64,000 bases of DNA from Nocardia alba NBRC 108234 (GTDB lineage: Bacteria; Actinomycetota; Actinomycetes; Mycobacteriales; Mycobacteriaceae). Shown here in pieces: positions 19,216-28,220 of the stretch. The stretch's first letter is position 1. Each line of letters begins with the position of its first letter. The DNA is taken from assembly GCF_001612665.1 (NCBI RefSeq), contig NZ_BDAX01000002.1, positions 186,001-250,000 on the forward strand. Direction: 5' to 3'. The position numbers and the translations under genes are program-made. The notes below the pieces were generated by a model. It was given only the letters and a program-made list of their open reading frames with translations, was not told the origin of the DNA and did not search any database.

Positions 19216-20834
19216 ACTCGTTTCCCTGGCTGACGACACTCTGGCTCGCCCCCACGATCGGTGCGGGTGTGGTGCTCGCGGTGCCCGCCGCGCGCCGCAC
19301 GGTGGCGCGGGTCATCGCGTTCGCGGTCTCCATCGGCGTGCTCGCCCTGGCCGTTGTCCTCGCGGTGCGGTTCCAGCCCGGCGGGGCCCAGTACCAGTTC
19401 GTCGAATCCCACGAGTGGATTCCGGCGTTCGGCGTCGGGTACACCCTCGGCCTGGACGGCATCGCCACCGCGCTGGTGCTGCTGACCGCGGTGCTGGTGC
19501 CCTTGCTGATCCTGGCGGGCTGGCACGACGACACCGCCACCGGCGACGGCCGCAAGAGCGCCCACATCTACATGGCGCTCATGCTGCTGGTCGAGTCGAT
19601 GGTCCTCATCTCGTTCCTGGCCCTCGACATCCTGCTGTTCTACGTATTCTTCGAAGCGATGCTGATCCCGATGTACTTCCTCATCGGCGGATTCGGCACC
19701 CGCACCACCGACGCCGCGGTCCGCGCCCAACGTTCCCGCGCGGCCGTGAAGTTCTTGCTCTACAACCTCTTCGGTGGGCTGATCATGCTCGTCGCGGTGA
19801 TCGGGCTGTACGTGCTCACCGCGCAGGCGGGCCTCGGCGAAGGATCGGCGGGCACCTTCGACCTGCGTGTCGTGGTCGCCGCGGCCAACAGCGGTGAGCT
19901 CGGGGGCAGCACCGCGGTTCTCAACGCGCTGTTCCTCGGATTCATGTTCGCCTTCGCCGTGAAAGCGCCGCTGTGGCCACTGCACACGTGGCTGCCCGAC
20001 GCCGCGGTCTCGGCCACCCCGTCCAGCGCGGTGCTCATGATGGCGGTGGTCGACAAGGTCGGCACCTTCGGCATGCTGCGCTACTGTCTGCTGCTGTTCC
20101 CGCTGGCATCGGACACCTTCGCGCCCTTGGTGATCACCCTGGCCGTGATCGGCATTCTCTACGGCGCGTTGCTCGCGATCGGCCAAACCGATGTGATGCG
20201 CCTGATCGCCTACACCTCGATCTCGCATTTCGGGTTCATCATCCTCGGCATCTTCGCCATGACCAGCCAGTCCCAATCCGGGGCCACGCTGTATATGGTC
20301 AACCACGGATTGTCCACGGCCGCACTGTTTCTCATCGCCGGATTCCTCGTGTCGCGGCGCGGCACCAGGATGATCGCCGAGTACGGCGGCGTGCAGAAGG
20401 TCGCGCCGGTGCTGGCGGGCACCTTCTTCATCGCGGGCCTGGCCACCCTCTCACTGCCCGGTCTCGCCCCGTTCGTCAGCGAATTCCTCGTCCTCATCGG
20501 TACTTTCCCGAAGTACCAGGTGGCCGCGGTGATCGCGACCGGCGCCCTGGTCTTGGCGGCGATCTATGTGCTGTGGCTGTATCAGCGGTTGATGACCGGA
20601 CCGCTGACGAAAGGCAATGAGCACCTGCGCGACCTGGTGCCGCGTGAGCTGGCCGTGGTGGTGCCCCTGCTGATCGCGCTACTGGTGCTCGGGTTCTATC
20701 CCAAACCGATCCTGGATCTGGTGGATCCCGCGGTGGGGCACACCCTCTCGACGATCGGTAAGCACGATCCCGCTCCGACGGTCCCCGCTCCCGAAGCTGG
20801 TGCGGCCACCCCGCCCGCGGGCGGCCACAAATGA
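19212..20834 (+). CDS. nuoM: NADH-quinone oxidoreductase subunit M
   Basis: 540 residues, antiporter-like, about 14 helices. Conserved segments are [17 protein letters not shown] (helix 5 Glu) and [23 protein letters not shown] 19212 overlaps the nuoL stop and begins directly before the first helix. The same frame is open far upstream through nuoL, but that extension is an out-of-frame reading of nuoL and is not real. The Pro/Ala-rich C-terminus overlaps nuoN by four bases. Confidence 0.96.
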   Translation: MNSFPWLTTLWLAPTIGAGVVLAVPAARRTVARVIAFAVSIGVLALAVVLAVRFQPGGAQYQFVESHEWIPAFGVGYTLGLDGIATALVLLTAVLVPLLILAGWHDDTATGDGRKSAHIYMALMLLVESMVLISFLALDILLFYVFFEAMLIPMYFLIGGFGTRTTDAAVRAQRSRAAVKFLLYNLFGGLIMLVAVIGLYVLTAQAGLGEGSAGTFDLRVVVAAANSGELGGSTAVLNALFLGFMFAFAVKAPLWPLHTWLPDAAVSATPSSAVLMMAVVDKVGTFGMLRYCLLLFPLASDTFAPLVITLAVIGILYGALLAIGQTDVMRLIAYTSISHFGFIILGIFAMTSQSQSGATLYMVNHGLSTAALFLIAGFLVSRRGTRMIAEYGGVQKVAPVLAGTFFIAGLATLSLPGLAPFVSEFLVLIGTFPKYQVAAVIATGALVLAAIYVLWLYQRLMTGPLTKGNEHLRDLVPRELAVVVPLLIALLVLGFYPKPILDLVDPAVGHTLSTIGKHDPAPTVPAPEAGAATPPAGGHK

Positions 20835-22453
20835 GGACGGACTCCGTGACCATCACCGAGCTCGCGGCCATCGCGCCCGCGCCGAGCATCGAATACCACC
20901 TGCTCGCCCCGATGCTGATCGTGTTCGCGGTCGGTGTGGTGGGTGTGCTCGTCGAAGCGTTCGTGCCACGGCTCTACCGGTATCCGACACAGGTGGCGCT
21001 CAGTGTGGCCGGTGTGGCCGGCGCGCTGGTGGCTGTGGTGCTGCTCGCCGGATCCAAGGGCACCGCGGTGATGGGAGCGGTCGCCGTCGACGGGGTCACA
21101 CTGTTCCTGCAGGGCACGATCCTGCTGGTCTCGCTGCTGGGTCTGTTGCTGATCGCCGAGCGCGGTGCGGTGCCACGGGCCCGCAGCGGGCCGGGAACGT
21201 GGAGTCGGGCGGCGGCCGCCCTGGATCGGGGGGTCGACGCGTTCACGCCGCAAGCCTCCGCGGTACCCGGCAGCGCGCACGAACTCGCGGCAGTGCGCTC
21301 GGGTGTCTCGACCACCGAGGTGTTCCCCCTGACGATGATCGCGGTCGGCGGGCTGTTGCTGTTTCCCGCGTCCAACGATCTGCTGACAATGTTCATCGCG
21401 CTCGAAGTGCTGTCGCTGCCGCTGTATCTGCTGTGTGGGCTGGCTCGCCGCAGGCGGTTGCTCTCGCAAGAGGCGGCGATGAAGTACTTCCTGCTCGGTG
21501 CGTTCTCCTCGGCGTTCTTCCTCTACGGTGTCGCGCTGCTCTACGGGCAGACCGGCACGGTGTCGTTGCCGGGAATCGGTGCGGCACTGGACAAACAGCC
21601 GGAGAACGCCACCCTTGCCCTGCTCGGCATCGGGATGCTCGCGGTCGGGTTGCTGTTCAAGATCGGCGCGGTGCCGTTCCAGGCATGGGTGCCCGACGTG
21701 TATCAGGGCGCGCCGACACCGATCACCGCGTTCATGGCGGCCGCCACCAAGATCGCCGCCGTCGGAGCGACGATGCGGGTGTTGATGGTGGGAGTGGGTG
21801 CGCTGGGCCCGGATTGGCGCCCGGTACTCGCCGCGGTCGCGGCGGCGACGATGATCGTCGGCGCGATCATGGCGATCACCCAAACCGACGTCAAGCGCAT
21901 GCTGGCCTACTCCTCGATCGCGCACGCCGGTTTCCTGCTCGTCGGTGTCGTCGCCGCCGACAGCGCCGGGGTGGCCGCCGTACTGTTCTATCTGCTGGCC
22001 TACGGACTCGGCACCGTGGGCGCGTTCGCGGTGGTCGCTCTGGTGCGTGACGCCTCCGGTGACGAAGCGACAGCACTGTCCCAGTGGGCGGGTCTGGGCC
22101 GCCGATCACCGTGGCTCGCTTCGGCTTTCGCCTTCCTGCTGCTGTCGTTCGCCGGCCTGCCGCTCACCAGCGGATTCGTCAGCAAGTTCGCGGTCTTCGC
22201 GGCCGCCTCCGGTGCGGGCTACACCCCCTTGGTCATCATCGGTGTCCTCTGCAGCGCCATCGCCGCCTTCTTCTACGTCCGGGTCATCGTCTTGATGTTC
22301 TTCACCGACCCCCCGACCGAAGCGCCCACGGTGACCGCACCCTTCGCCACCACCTTGGTCGTGGCGTTCAGCACGGGCGCCACCGTGCTGCTCGGCCTGT
22401 TCCCCCAGCCGGTTCTCGACCTCGCTGACCGCTCCAACCTGTTCATCCGCTGA
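20831..22453 (+). CDS. nuoN: NADH-quinone oxidoreductase subunit N
   Basis: 540 residues, antiporter-like with about 14 helices. Typical segments are FIALEVLSLPLYLLCGL and VPFQAWVPDVYQGAPTPITA. A hydrophilic loop near residues 110-160 is an actinobacterial insertion. ATG 20831 overlaps the nuoM stop. Its own stop overlaps the start of a methyltransferase (TGATG), so that gene is probably part of the transcript. Confidence 0.96.
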   Translation: MRTDSVTITELAAIAPAPSIEYHLLAPMLIVFAVGVVGVLVEAFVPRLYRYPTQVALSVAGVAGALVAVVLLAGSKGTAVMGAVAVDGVTLFLQGTILLVSLLGLLLIAERGAVPRARSGPGTWSRAAAALDRGVDAFTPQASAVPGSAHELAAVRSGVSTTEVFPLTMIAVGGLLLFPASNDLLTMFIALEVLSLPLYLLCGLARRRRLLSQEAAMKYFLLGAFSSAFFLYGVALLYGQTGTVSLPGIGAALDKQPENATLALLGIGMLAVGLLFKIGAVPFQAWVPDVYQGAPTPITAFMAAATKIAAVGATMRVLMVGVGALGPDWRPVLAAVAAATMIVGAIMAITQTDVKRMLAYSSIAHAGFLLVGVVAADSAGVAAVLFYLLAYGLGTVGAFAVVALVRDASGDEATALSQWAGLGRRSPWLASAFAFLLLSFAGLPLTSGFVSKFAVFAAASGAGYTPLVIIGVLCSAIAAFFYVRVIVLMFFTDPPTEAPTVTAPFATTLVVAFSTGATVLLGLFPQPVLDLADRSNLFIR

Positions 22454-23091
22454 TGCCACCGATTCCGCGCCCCGACTCCCGCCCACCGACCAGTCACGAA
22501 CGCCAGGCCGGTCAACCGTGGAACGCGTCCTACCTCGACGGTCCCGCGCCCTGGGACATCGGCACCCCGCAGCCCGCCGTGGTGCGGCTGGCCGAAGCGG
22601 GCGGGTTCTGCGGGCCGGTTCTCGATGTCGGCTGCGGTACCGGCGACAATGCCCTGTTCATCGCTGCCCGCGGGCTGCCCGTGCTGGGGGTCGACGTGGC
22701 TGAGGCGGCGCTGGCCACCGCCCGGCAAACAGCCGACGATCACGGGATCGAGGTGGCCTTCACGATCGCGGACGCCCTGCATCTGCAGCGCCTGTATCGC
22801 CGCTTCGAAACAGTCCTCGACTGCGGCCTGTTCCACACCTTCGACGCGTCCGAACGCACCGAGTACGTGGCGAGCCTGGCCTCGGTCACCGACTCCGGCG
22901 GCACCCTGTTCGTGTTGTGCTTCAGCGATCGCGGACCCGACACCGGACCGCACCCGGTCACCAGGCAAGCCCTCACCGAGCCTTTCGCCGGTCACCCCGC
23001 CTGGCGTATCGCCTCCGTTGCCCCCGAGCTCCTGCGAACACGATTCGCCGACAGCACCCCGGCCTGGCTGGCCACAATAGACCGCCGATAG
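22453..23091 (+). CDS. Class I SAM-dependent methyltransferase
   Basis: 212 residues. Motif I is VLDVGCGTGDNALF (about 57-70), followed by the acidic end of strand 2 (VLGVDVAEAAL). The N-terminus carries WNASYLDGPAPWDIGTPQPA, usual in small methyltransferases of the thiopurine or tellurite-resistance-like group. ATG overlaps the nuoN stop, so it is co-transcribed with complex I, but the substrate cannot be read from the sequence. A link to quinone or to complex I assembly would be speculation. Confidence 0.85.
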   Translation: MPPIPRPDSRPPTSHERQAGQPWNASYLDGPAPWDIGTPQPAVVRLAEAGGFCGPVLDVGCGTGDNALFIAARGLPVLGVDVAEAALATARQTADDHGIEVAFTIADALHLQRLYRRFETVLDCGLFHTFDASERTEYVASLASVTDSGGTLFVLCFSDRGPDTGPHPVTRQALTEPFAGHPAWRIASVAPELLRTRFADSTPAWLATIDRR

Positions 23092-23233
23092 CGGGTGTCG
23101 TCGACAGCATGGCGATGGCGGGGCCGTTGATGAAGGGGCGTTGTGGTGTCTCGAACTGTTGCCCGTTGTCCGAGGTGTCGGGTGTGGCTGAGTTCACGGC
23201 GCCCACGTCGCGTGCACGAGTAGGTTCGTGACC

Positions 23234-24121
23234 ATGGAGAACGCGGGACCCAGTCGGACAGCGCTCGCCACCGCTTACGCGCGTGCCTATCATCAGGTTG
23301 GCGACCGGCCACGAATTCTCACCGATCCGCTGGCGGCACGTCTGCTCGGTGTCACCACCGCTGAACTGCTCGAATCCGGTGACCCTACCCAGGATCTTCC
23401 CGGCAGTGGCGCCCACGATCGGCCGCGCGGATTGTTCTTGGATCGGCCGCGCCGACTGTTCTTCGCAGCCCGCGCCCGCTTCGCCGAGGACCGGGTAGCG
23501 GCGGCCGTCGCCACCGGTGTGCGCCAGGTCGTGATCCTCGGCGCGGGCCTCGACACTTTCGCCTACCGCAACCCGCATCCGGGCCTGCGAGTGTTCGAGG
23601 TCGACCATCCCGCTACCCAAGCGTGGAAACACGAACGCCTCGCCGCCGCGGGCATAGACCAACCCGCGAGTCTGACCTTCGTGCCCGTCGACTTCGAAAC
23701 CGACACACTGGCAGCGGGATTGGCGTCCGCCGGATTCACCAGGACCGACCCGGCGGTGTTCGTGTGGCTCGGTGTCGTCTTCTACCTGACTCCGGATACC
23801 GCGCGCACCACTCTCGACTACGTTACCGGTCAAGCCGGGCCGGTCGAGGTGATTCTCGACTATCTACAGCCGGGTGACACCGACGAGGATCGTGCGCAAC
23901 TGCATGAACGCGCACATCGGGTGGCGACGATCGGCGAGCCCTGGTTCAGCTACTTCACACCCGAGGACATCGCCGCGCAGTTGCGCGCGCTCGGCTTCGC
24001 CGACGTCGAGGACTACTCGGCCGCAGATCTCATCGCCGGCTACCTCGACGGTGCTACCGGACTCGAGGACGAACCGCCACAGGCACTGCGCGCCAGCCGC
24101 ATACTCCGGGCCAGCCGCTGA
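23234..24121 (+). CDS. LCMT-family SAM-dependent methyltransferase
   Basis: 295 residues. The family signature is visible: TALATAYARAYH at the N-terminus, VVILGAGLDTFAYR (SAM site, about 97-110), VFEVDHPATQAWKHERL and VWLGVVFYLTPD. These belong to the leucine carboxyl methyltransferase-like group that is strongly expanded in mycobacteria and Nocardia. Substrates there are mostly unknown. An in-frame GTG at 23228 is the alternative start. An eight-residue stretch near position 65 is tandemly duplicated (DRPRGLFL then DRPRRLFF). Confidence 0.88.
   Translation: MENAGPSRTALATAYARAYHQVGDRPRILTDPLAARLLGVTTAELLESGDPTQDLPGSGAHDRPRGLFLDRPRRLFFAARARFAEDRVAAAVATGVRQVVILGAGLDTFAYRNPHPGLRVFEVDHPATQAWKHERLAAAGIDQPASLTFVPVDFETDTLAAGLASAGFTRTDPAVFVWLGVVFYLTPDTARTTLDYVTGQAGPVEVILDYLQPGDTDEDRAQLHERAHRVATIGEPWFSYFTPEDIAAQLRALGFADVEDYSAADLIAGYLDGATGLEDEPPQALRASRILRASR
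23417..23464 (+). repeat. Tandem 24-bp repeat inside the LCMT gene
   Basis: Two adjacent 24-base copies, 23417-23440 and 23441-23464, differ at a few bases and keep frame, duplicating eight codons just before the SAM-binding region. Confidence 0.75.
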
Positions 24122-24170
24122 GACCTTCCGATAAGTTTTCGGGCGGGTGAGAACAGCGTGTCACGCAGGA

Positions 24171-24716
24171 TCAGGCGCGTGACTCAGCAACCGTGATCCA
24201 ATACCGGCGCGCCGGACCGAGTTCGGTGTCCTGGATACTCTCGAGAACCCCACCGCAACGCTCGATCGTCTTCACCGACCCGAGATTCCCGGCCGCGCAG
24301 ACCACCAGGACCCGATCCATCCCGGCCACGCGTGCCTGCGCGATGATCGCCGCCAATGCCCAGGTGGCCACACCGTGTCGGCGTGCGGACGGACGGATCC
24401 CGTACCCGATATGCCCGACCTTGCGCACAAGCTCACCGTCTCCGTGCCGCAAGGCGATCCCGCCGAGCACGCGACCGTCCTCGACTATCCAGCGATACGA
24501 GCAACGCCCGTCCCGACCCTGCGCCGATGTCGCGTTCAACCGCGCAACCCAGAGTCCGAATCCCGCCACCGAACTGACGTCGTCACCGGGCATCAAGCCG
24601 AAACCGTCCTCGTGCACACCGGGACCCCACTCCGCATGCGCGTCGAGCCAGGCTTCGTACAGCTCGACAGCGGGCGCGATCAACCTGCGCCCCGAGTCGA
24701 CAACCAATTTCGGCAC
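24171..24716 (-). CDS. GNAT-family N-acetyltransferase
   Basis: 181 residues from GTG 24716. The acetyl-CoA loop reads IGYGIRPSARRHGVATWAL (about 103-121), the R/Q-x-x-G-x-A type motif of GNAT proteins, followed by VLVVCAAGNLGSVKTIERCG, as in ribosomal-protein and small-molecule acetyltransferases of the Acetyltransf_3 group. The substrate is unknown. It is transcribed toward the LCMT gene, a convergent arrangement with about 50 bases between stops. Confidence 0.85.
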   Translation of the reverse strand: MPKLVVDSGRRLIAPAVELYEAWLDAHAEWGPGVHEDGFGLMPGDDVSSVAGFGLWVARLNATSAQGRDGRCSYRWIVEDGRVLGGIALRHGDGELVRKVGHIGYGIRPSARRHGVATWALAAIIAQARVAGMDRVLVVCAAGNLGSVKTIERCGGVLESIQDTELGPARRYWITVAESRA

Positions 24717-24824
24717 GGGTGTCGACGCTACCGGCCCGACGGCACCGGTGAGCGCACAAATAATCCAGTTCTGTTCTGTGCCAACTGTTTCGCGACCATG
24801 CAGGACCGCGTCTCTCGATGGTCG

Positions 24825-25433
24825 TCAGCGCCGCATTCGCACACCGACGCTGCCGACGATCACATCGGTCAGCGCCGAGATCGCCTCGTCGGTCGTCGTC
24901 GTGCCTAGATTCAGTTCCATGGCCAGTGTTTCGGCCGCGCCGAGCACACCGACGCAGCGCAGACGCAAAGCTGGTGGGGTGTGCGAGGAGAACGGTTGCA
25001 GGGTGGCCGCCATCCAGTCGCGGTAGCTGTCGAGCATGTCGTGCTGGATCGCCTTGACGTCCGGGTTGCCTTTCAGGGCGGCGGAGATCGCCTCGAATTC
25101 GGGCATGTCGGTGGCGCAGGCGAAGTAGGCCGAACTCAGGACGCGGGCGATCTGGTCGATGGTCGGGGTGGCGTCGCGGGCGGCTTGCTCGGCGGCCAGT
25201 CGGTGGCGTTCGTCGAGTTGGCGGTAGAGCGCGAGGAGTAGTTCGGGGCGGGTGCCGAAGTGGTCGTAGACGATCGGCCTGCTCACGCCGGCGGCTTCGG
25301 CAAGGGTGGCCAAGGTCAGGCCATCGGTGCCGTGCTCGCGCACCAGCGTCAAGGCGGTGTCGAGGAGTTGCTCGCGCCTGGCCGGCTTCGCCAATCTGCC
25401 CGATCGTGGGGTCATCGTCCTCCCTTGCGCCAT
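24825..25433 (-). CDS. TetR-family transcriptional regulator
   Basis: 202 residues. The DNA-binding helix-turn-helix lies at residues 30-65 (LTLATLAEAAGVSRPIVYDHF). The C-terminal ligand domain is about 140 residues and shows no assignable ligand. ATG 25433 is given; ATG 25415 (preceded by GGGAGG at short distance) is an equally possible start that removes six residues. It is divergent from a saccharopine dehydrogenase-like gene. Two 14-bp boxes in the 60-base gap are its likely operators, predicting control of both genes. Confidence 0.9.
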   Translation of the reverse strand: MAQGRTMTPRSGRLAKPARREQLLDTALTLVREHGTDGLTLATLAEAAGVSRPIVYDHFGTRPELLLALYRQLDERHRLAAEQAARDATPTIDQIARVLSSAYFACATDMPEFEAISAALKGNPDVKAIQHDMLDSYRDWMAATLQPFSSHTPPALRLRCVGVLGAAETLAMELNLGTTTTDEAISALTDVIVGSVGVRMRR

Positions 25434-25446
25434 GCCCTCAGTTTAG

Positions 25447-25474
25447 CTACAACGAGTAACCTACAACTTGTAAC
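25447..25474. promoter_or_regulatory. Tandem 14-bp operator boxes for the adjacent TetR regulator
   Basis: CTACAACGAGTAAC (25447-25460) and CTACAACTTGTAAC (25461-25474) are directly adjacent and identical except for two central bases. The second contains the symmetric core TACAA-C-TTGTA. They lie between the divergent TetR and oxidoreductase genes, the usual position of TetR operators. Confidence 0.75.
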
Positions 25475-25494
25475 TTAGCGGAGAGGTGCCCACC

Positions 25495-26490
25495 ATGGAA
25501 CAGCCGGTATTGATATTGGGCGGGTCGGGACAGGCAGGGTCGGATACTGCCGCGCTGTTGCGGCGATGGCATCCGACCCTGCCGTTGACCATCGCGGGCC
25601 GCGATCTCGCCCGGGCGCAACGGACCGCGGACGCACTCGGCACCGCCACCGCGGTGACGATCGATCTGTCACGCCGCGACCTCGGTCTCGCAGAAACCGA
25701 CTACTCGGCGGTCGTCGCGACACTGTGGGACGACCGCCTCAACGGTCTGCACTACGCACAGGACCGTGGACTGCCCTACCTCAGCGTCTCCAGCGGCCTC
25801 CTCGACATCGGCCCTGAGGTCGTCGCGGGCGCGCAAAGGTCCAGCGCGGCACCGGTTCTCGTCGCCAGCCACCTTATGGCGGGAATCATCGTCCTCGCCG
25901 TGCTGGATTCCACGCGTGAGTTCGACCGACTCGACACGGTCCGGGTCGGCGTCGCGCTCGACGACACCGATACCGGCGGACCCGCGGGCATCGCCGATCT
26001 GGAACGCTGGTCGGCCGTCACGACGGCGGGTCTCGTGCGTCGCGACGGCGTCTTCACCTGGCTTGCCGAGGCTGACGCGCAAGCAGACGTCCGCACCGTC
26101 GACGGCACCGTCCTGCCCGGCCAGAGTATCCCGGTGCTCGATGTGGCGAGCCTGGCCCTTGCCACCGGCGCACCGAACGTCCGGGTCGACTTCGCGGTCG
26201 GCGCGACCCCGAGCAGGCGTCGCGGTGAAACCGCCTCCGTCGAGGTCCGGATCGATCTCGCCGGAACCGACCGAAGCGGCGAACCGCGCTCCAGCACACA
26301 GCATCTCGTCCACGCACAGGGGCAGCGCCCGCTGACCGCCCTCGGGATCGCGCTCGGCGTCGAACGGCTGCTCGGTCTGCGCGGCGACCGTCCCGCACCG
26401 GGAATCCACACCCCGGAAGCCCTGCTCGACCCTGCCTACGCGGTCGCGCGGTTGAGTGAAATCGGTGCCGTGTGGCATCGAGAAGGATAG
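25495..26490 (+). CDS. Saccharopine dehydrogenase-like NAD(P)-binding protein
   Basis: 331 residues. The N-terminus is a Rossmann nucleotide loop (VLILGGSGQAGSDTAALLRR) with an arginine after strand 2 (TIAGRDLARAQ) suggesting NADP. The fold resembles saccharopine dehydrogenase-like proteins and short homologues of trans-acting enoyl reductases. ATG 25495 is preferred over GTG 25486 because GCGGAGAGG lies eight bases before it. It is probably the main target of the divergent TetR gene. The substrate is not identifiable. Confidence 0.75.
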   Translation: MEQPVLILGGSGQAGSDTAALLRRWHPTLPLTIAGRDLARAQRTADALGTATAVTIDLSRRDLGLAETDYSAVVATLWDDRLNGLHYAQDRGLPYLSVSSGLLDIGPEVVAGAQRSSAAPVLVASHLMAGIIVLAVLDSTREFDRLDTVRVGVALDDTDTGGPAGIADLERWSAVTTAGLVRRDGVFTWLAEADAQADVRTVDGTVLPGQSIPVLDVASLALATGAPNVRVDFAVGATPSRRRGETASVEVRIDLAGTDRSGEPRSSTQHLVHAQGQRPLTALGIALGVERLLGLRGDRPAPGIHTPEALLDPAYAVARLSEIGAVWHREG

Positions 26491-26530
26491 CTCCGATAGC
26501 CGACGGCCCAGCGAGCGATGCGACCCGGTT

Positions 26531-27637
26531 TCAGTCGCACAGCGCGTGGGCGAGCATCCCGCCGAGATCGACAGACGACACTGTGCCGGTGTACGAGATG
26601 GTGACCGCGAGGCCGGACCGGGTGGCGCCCGCTACCGTGGAGAAACCGGCGACGCCACCGATGTGGCCGACATACCGCGCACCGCACGGCAATCGGGTGT
26701 ATCCGAGGCCGAGTCCGTAGGACATGCCGTCACCATTGCCCATGTCGATGCCGTCGAGCATCTGCGTGAGCTGGGGACCGGGCACGACCTGACCGGCCAG
26801 CAGCGCGAGAAAGAACCGATTCACATCGGCACCGGTGCTCACCAGCGCGCCCGATGCCCACGGCACCGACGGCTCCATGCGCGTCGTGTCGGTGAGTGTC
26901 GCGTCGACGGTGGTGTAGCCGGTCGGATGCGGTGGGCGGAGCCCGGTTTCGCCGGTGGCGGGCAGGTAGGTATCCGACAGACCGAGCGGGGTCAGGATGC
27001 GTTCGCGTAGTTCGTCGGTGTAGCGATGCCCGGTCACCGCCTCGATCAGCAGGCCCGCGACGATGTAGTTGGTATTGGTGTACTCGAATCGGCTGCCGGG
27101 CGCGAACTTCGCCGGCTGTGCCAGGGCCAGGGTGATCTCCTGGGCAGGGGTGAAGGTGCGGCCGTTCTTTGCTGCTTCGTGTTCGTCGAGTTCCGGGGAT
27201 CGGGCGGGCTCGGGCAGACCGCTGCGGTGGCCCAGGATCTGGCGGACCGTGATCGCGCGACCGTCCACGTCTATTCCACTGAGGAGTCCGGGCAGGTAGG
27301 TGTCGATGGAGCGGTCGAGGTCGACGCGGTGCTCGGCCACCAGTTGCAGCACGATCGCGGCGGTGAAGGACTTGGTGACGCTGCCGACCCGAACATGGTG
27401 GGCGACATCGGTACGGATCGGGGTCCGCGCGGTCGCGTCGGCGAGGCCGGAGGCGAGAACAGTGCTGGTCTGGCGCTCGGTGAGTGTGGCGAGGGCCCCG
27501 ACAGCGCCCGCGGCGACCATCGCGTCGAGGTCGCCGCGCACACTGTCGACCCGGGCCGGGGAGACGGGCTCGCTCGCGCAGGCGGACAGGATCAGCGCGG
27601 CGGCGACGATCGGCACGGTACGGGTTCTGAAACGCAT
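26531..27637 (-). CDS. Secreted lipoprotein serine hydrolase (beta-lactamase/DD-peptidase fold)
   Basis: 368 residues from ATG 27637. A lipoprotein signal peptide ends in LILSAC with the lipidated cysteine at residue 20. The catalytic SxxK is SVTK (about 86-89), the second motif YTN occurs in FEYTNTNY and the third in GHIGG near the end. Class C-type serine hydrolases include DD-carboxypeptidases, esterases and beta-lactamases. Which reaction applies here cannot be told. It would be anchored on the outer face of the membrane. An upstream in-frame GTG/ATG extension is hydrophilic and unlikely. Confidence 0.88.
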   Translation of the reverse strand: MRFRTRTVPIVAAALILSACASEPVSPARVDSVRGDLDAMVAAGAVGALATLTERQTSTVLASGLADATARTPIRTDVAHHVRVGSVTKSFTAAIVLQLVAEHRVDLDRSIDTYLPGLLSGIDVDGRAITVRQILGHRSGLPEPARSPELDEHEAAKNGRTFTPAQEITLALAQPAKFAPGSRFEYTNTNYIVAGLLIEAVTGHRYTDELRERILTPLGLSDTYLPATGETGLRPPHPTGYTTVDATLTDTTRMEPSVPWASGALVSTGADVNRFFLALLAGQVVPGPQLTQMLDGIDMGNGDGMSYGLGLGYTRLPCGARYVGHIGGVAGFSTVAGATRSGLAVTISYTGTVSSVDLGGMLAHALCD

Positions 27638-27745
27638 GACCGAACGGTAGAAAGCCAGGGCACGCACACGCACGGGACCGGGGTACTACCTTCATCTCGG
27701 TCCGGGGTAGCGGGGCAGAGCGATTCGACCGCCCTGCCCCGGCGA

Positions 27746-28174
27746 TCAGTTTCGACGCAACGCCAGCACCGGGATCGTGCGGATACCTTTTGTCTTCTCC
27801 TCGTATTCGGCGAAACCGGGATAGCGTCGCGCCTGCTCGGCGTAGAGGCGGTCACGTTCGGCGCCGGTCACCTCGGTGACCGTAACCGGAAAGGTCTCGG
27901 TGCCGACCTCGGCATCGCCCACGCCCGCCGCGGTGAGGTTGTAGTACCAGTCCGGATTGGTGGGGGCGCCGGCTTTGGACGCGAAGACGTAGATGAGCTT
28001 CGGGTCGCTCTCGTCGGCCAAGTACATCATCGGCGATACCAGTTGCCGGTCGGTGCGCCGTCCTCGGTGATGCACCAGCACCATCGGCGCACCGTCGAAG
28101 GGGCCACCGACTCGTCCATCGTTGTCGCGGAACTCGGCGATGATCTTGCTGTTCCAGTCCTGTGCTTCGCTCAT
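27746..28174 (-). CDS. Deazaflavin (F420)-dependent nitroreductase-family protein
   Basis: 142 residues. The Ddn-family split-barrel motifs are visible: VGGPFDGAPMVLVHHRGR, then PMMYLADE and GAPTNPDWYYNLTA, ending in YEEKTKGIRTIPVLAL. Ddn proteins use F420H2 to reduce quinones and nitro compounds. F420 use is inferred from the family. ATG 28174 is given. ATG 28183 lies closer to the GGGAG ribosome site and would add three residues. A second family member is at 54763-55245. Confidence 0.88.
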   Translation of the reverse strand: MSEAQDWNSKIIAEFRDNDGRVGGPFDGAPMVLVHHRGRRTDRQLVSPMMYLADESDPKLIYVFASKAGAPTNPDWYYNLTAAGVGDAEVGTETFPVTVTEVTGAERDRLYAEQARRYPGFAEYEEKTKGIRTIPVLALRRN

Positions 28175-28220
28175 ACCCCGCATTTTCTCCCTCGACCGGT
28201 GTGCGCGCGAGTAACCACGC

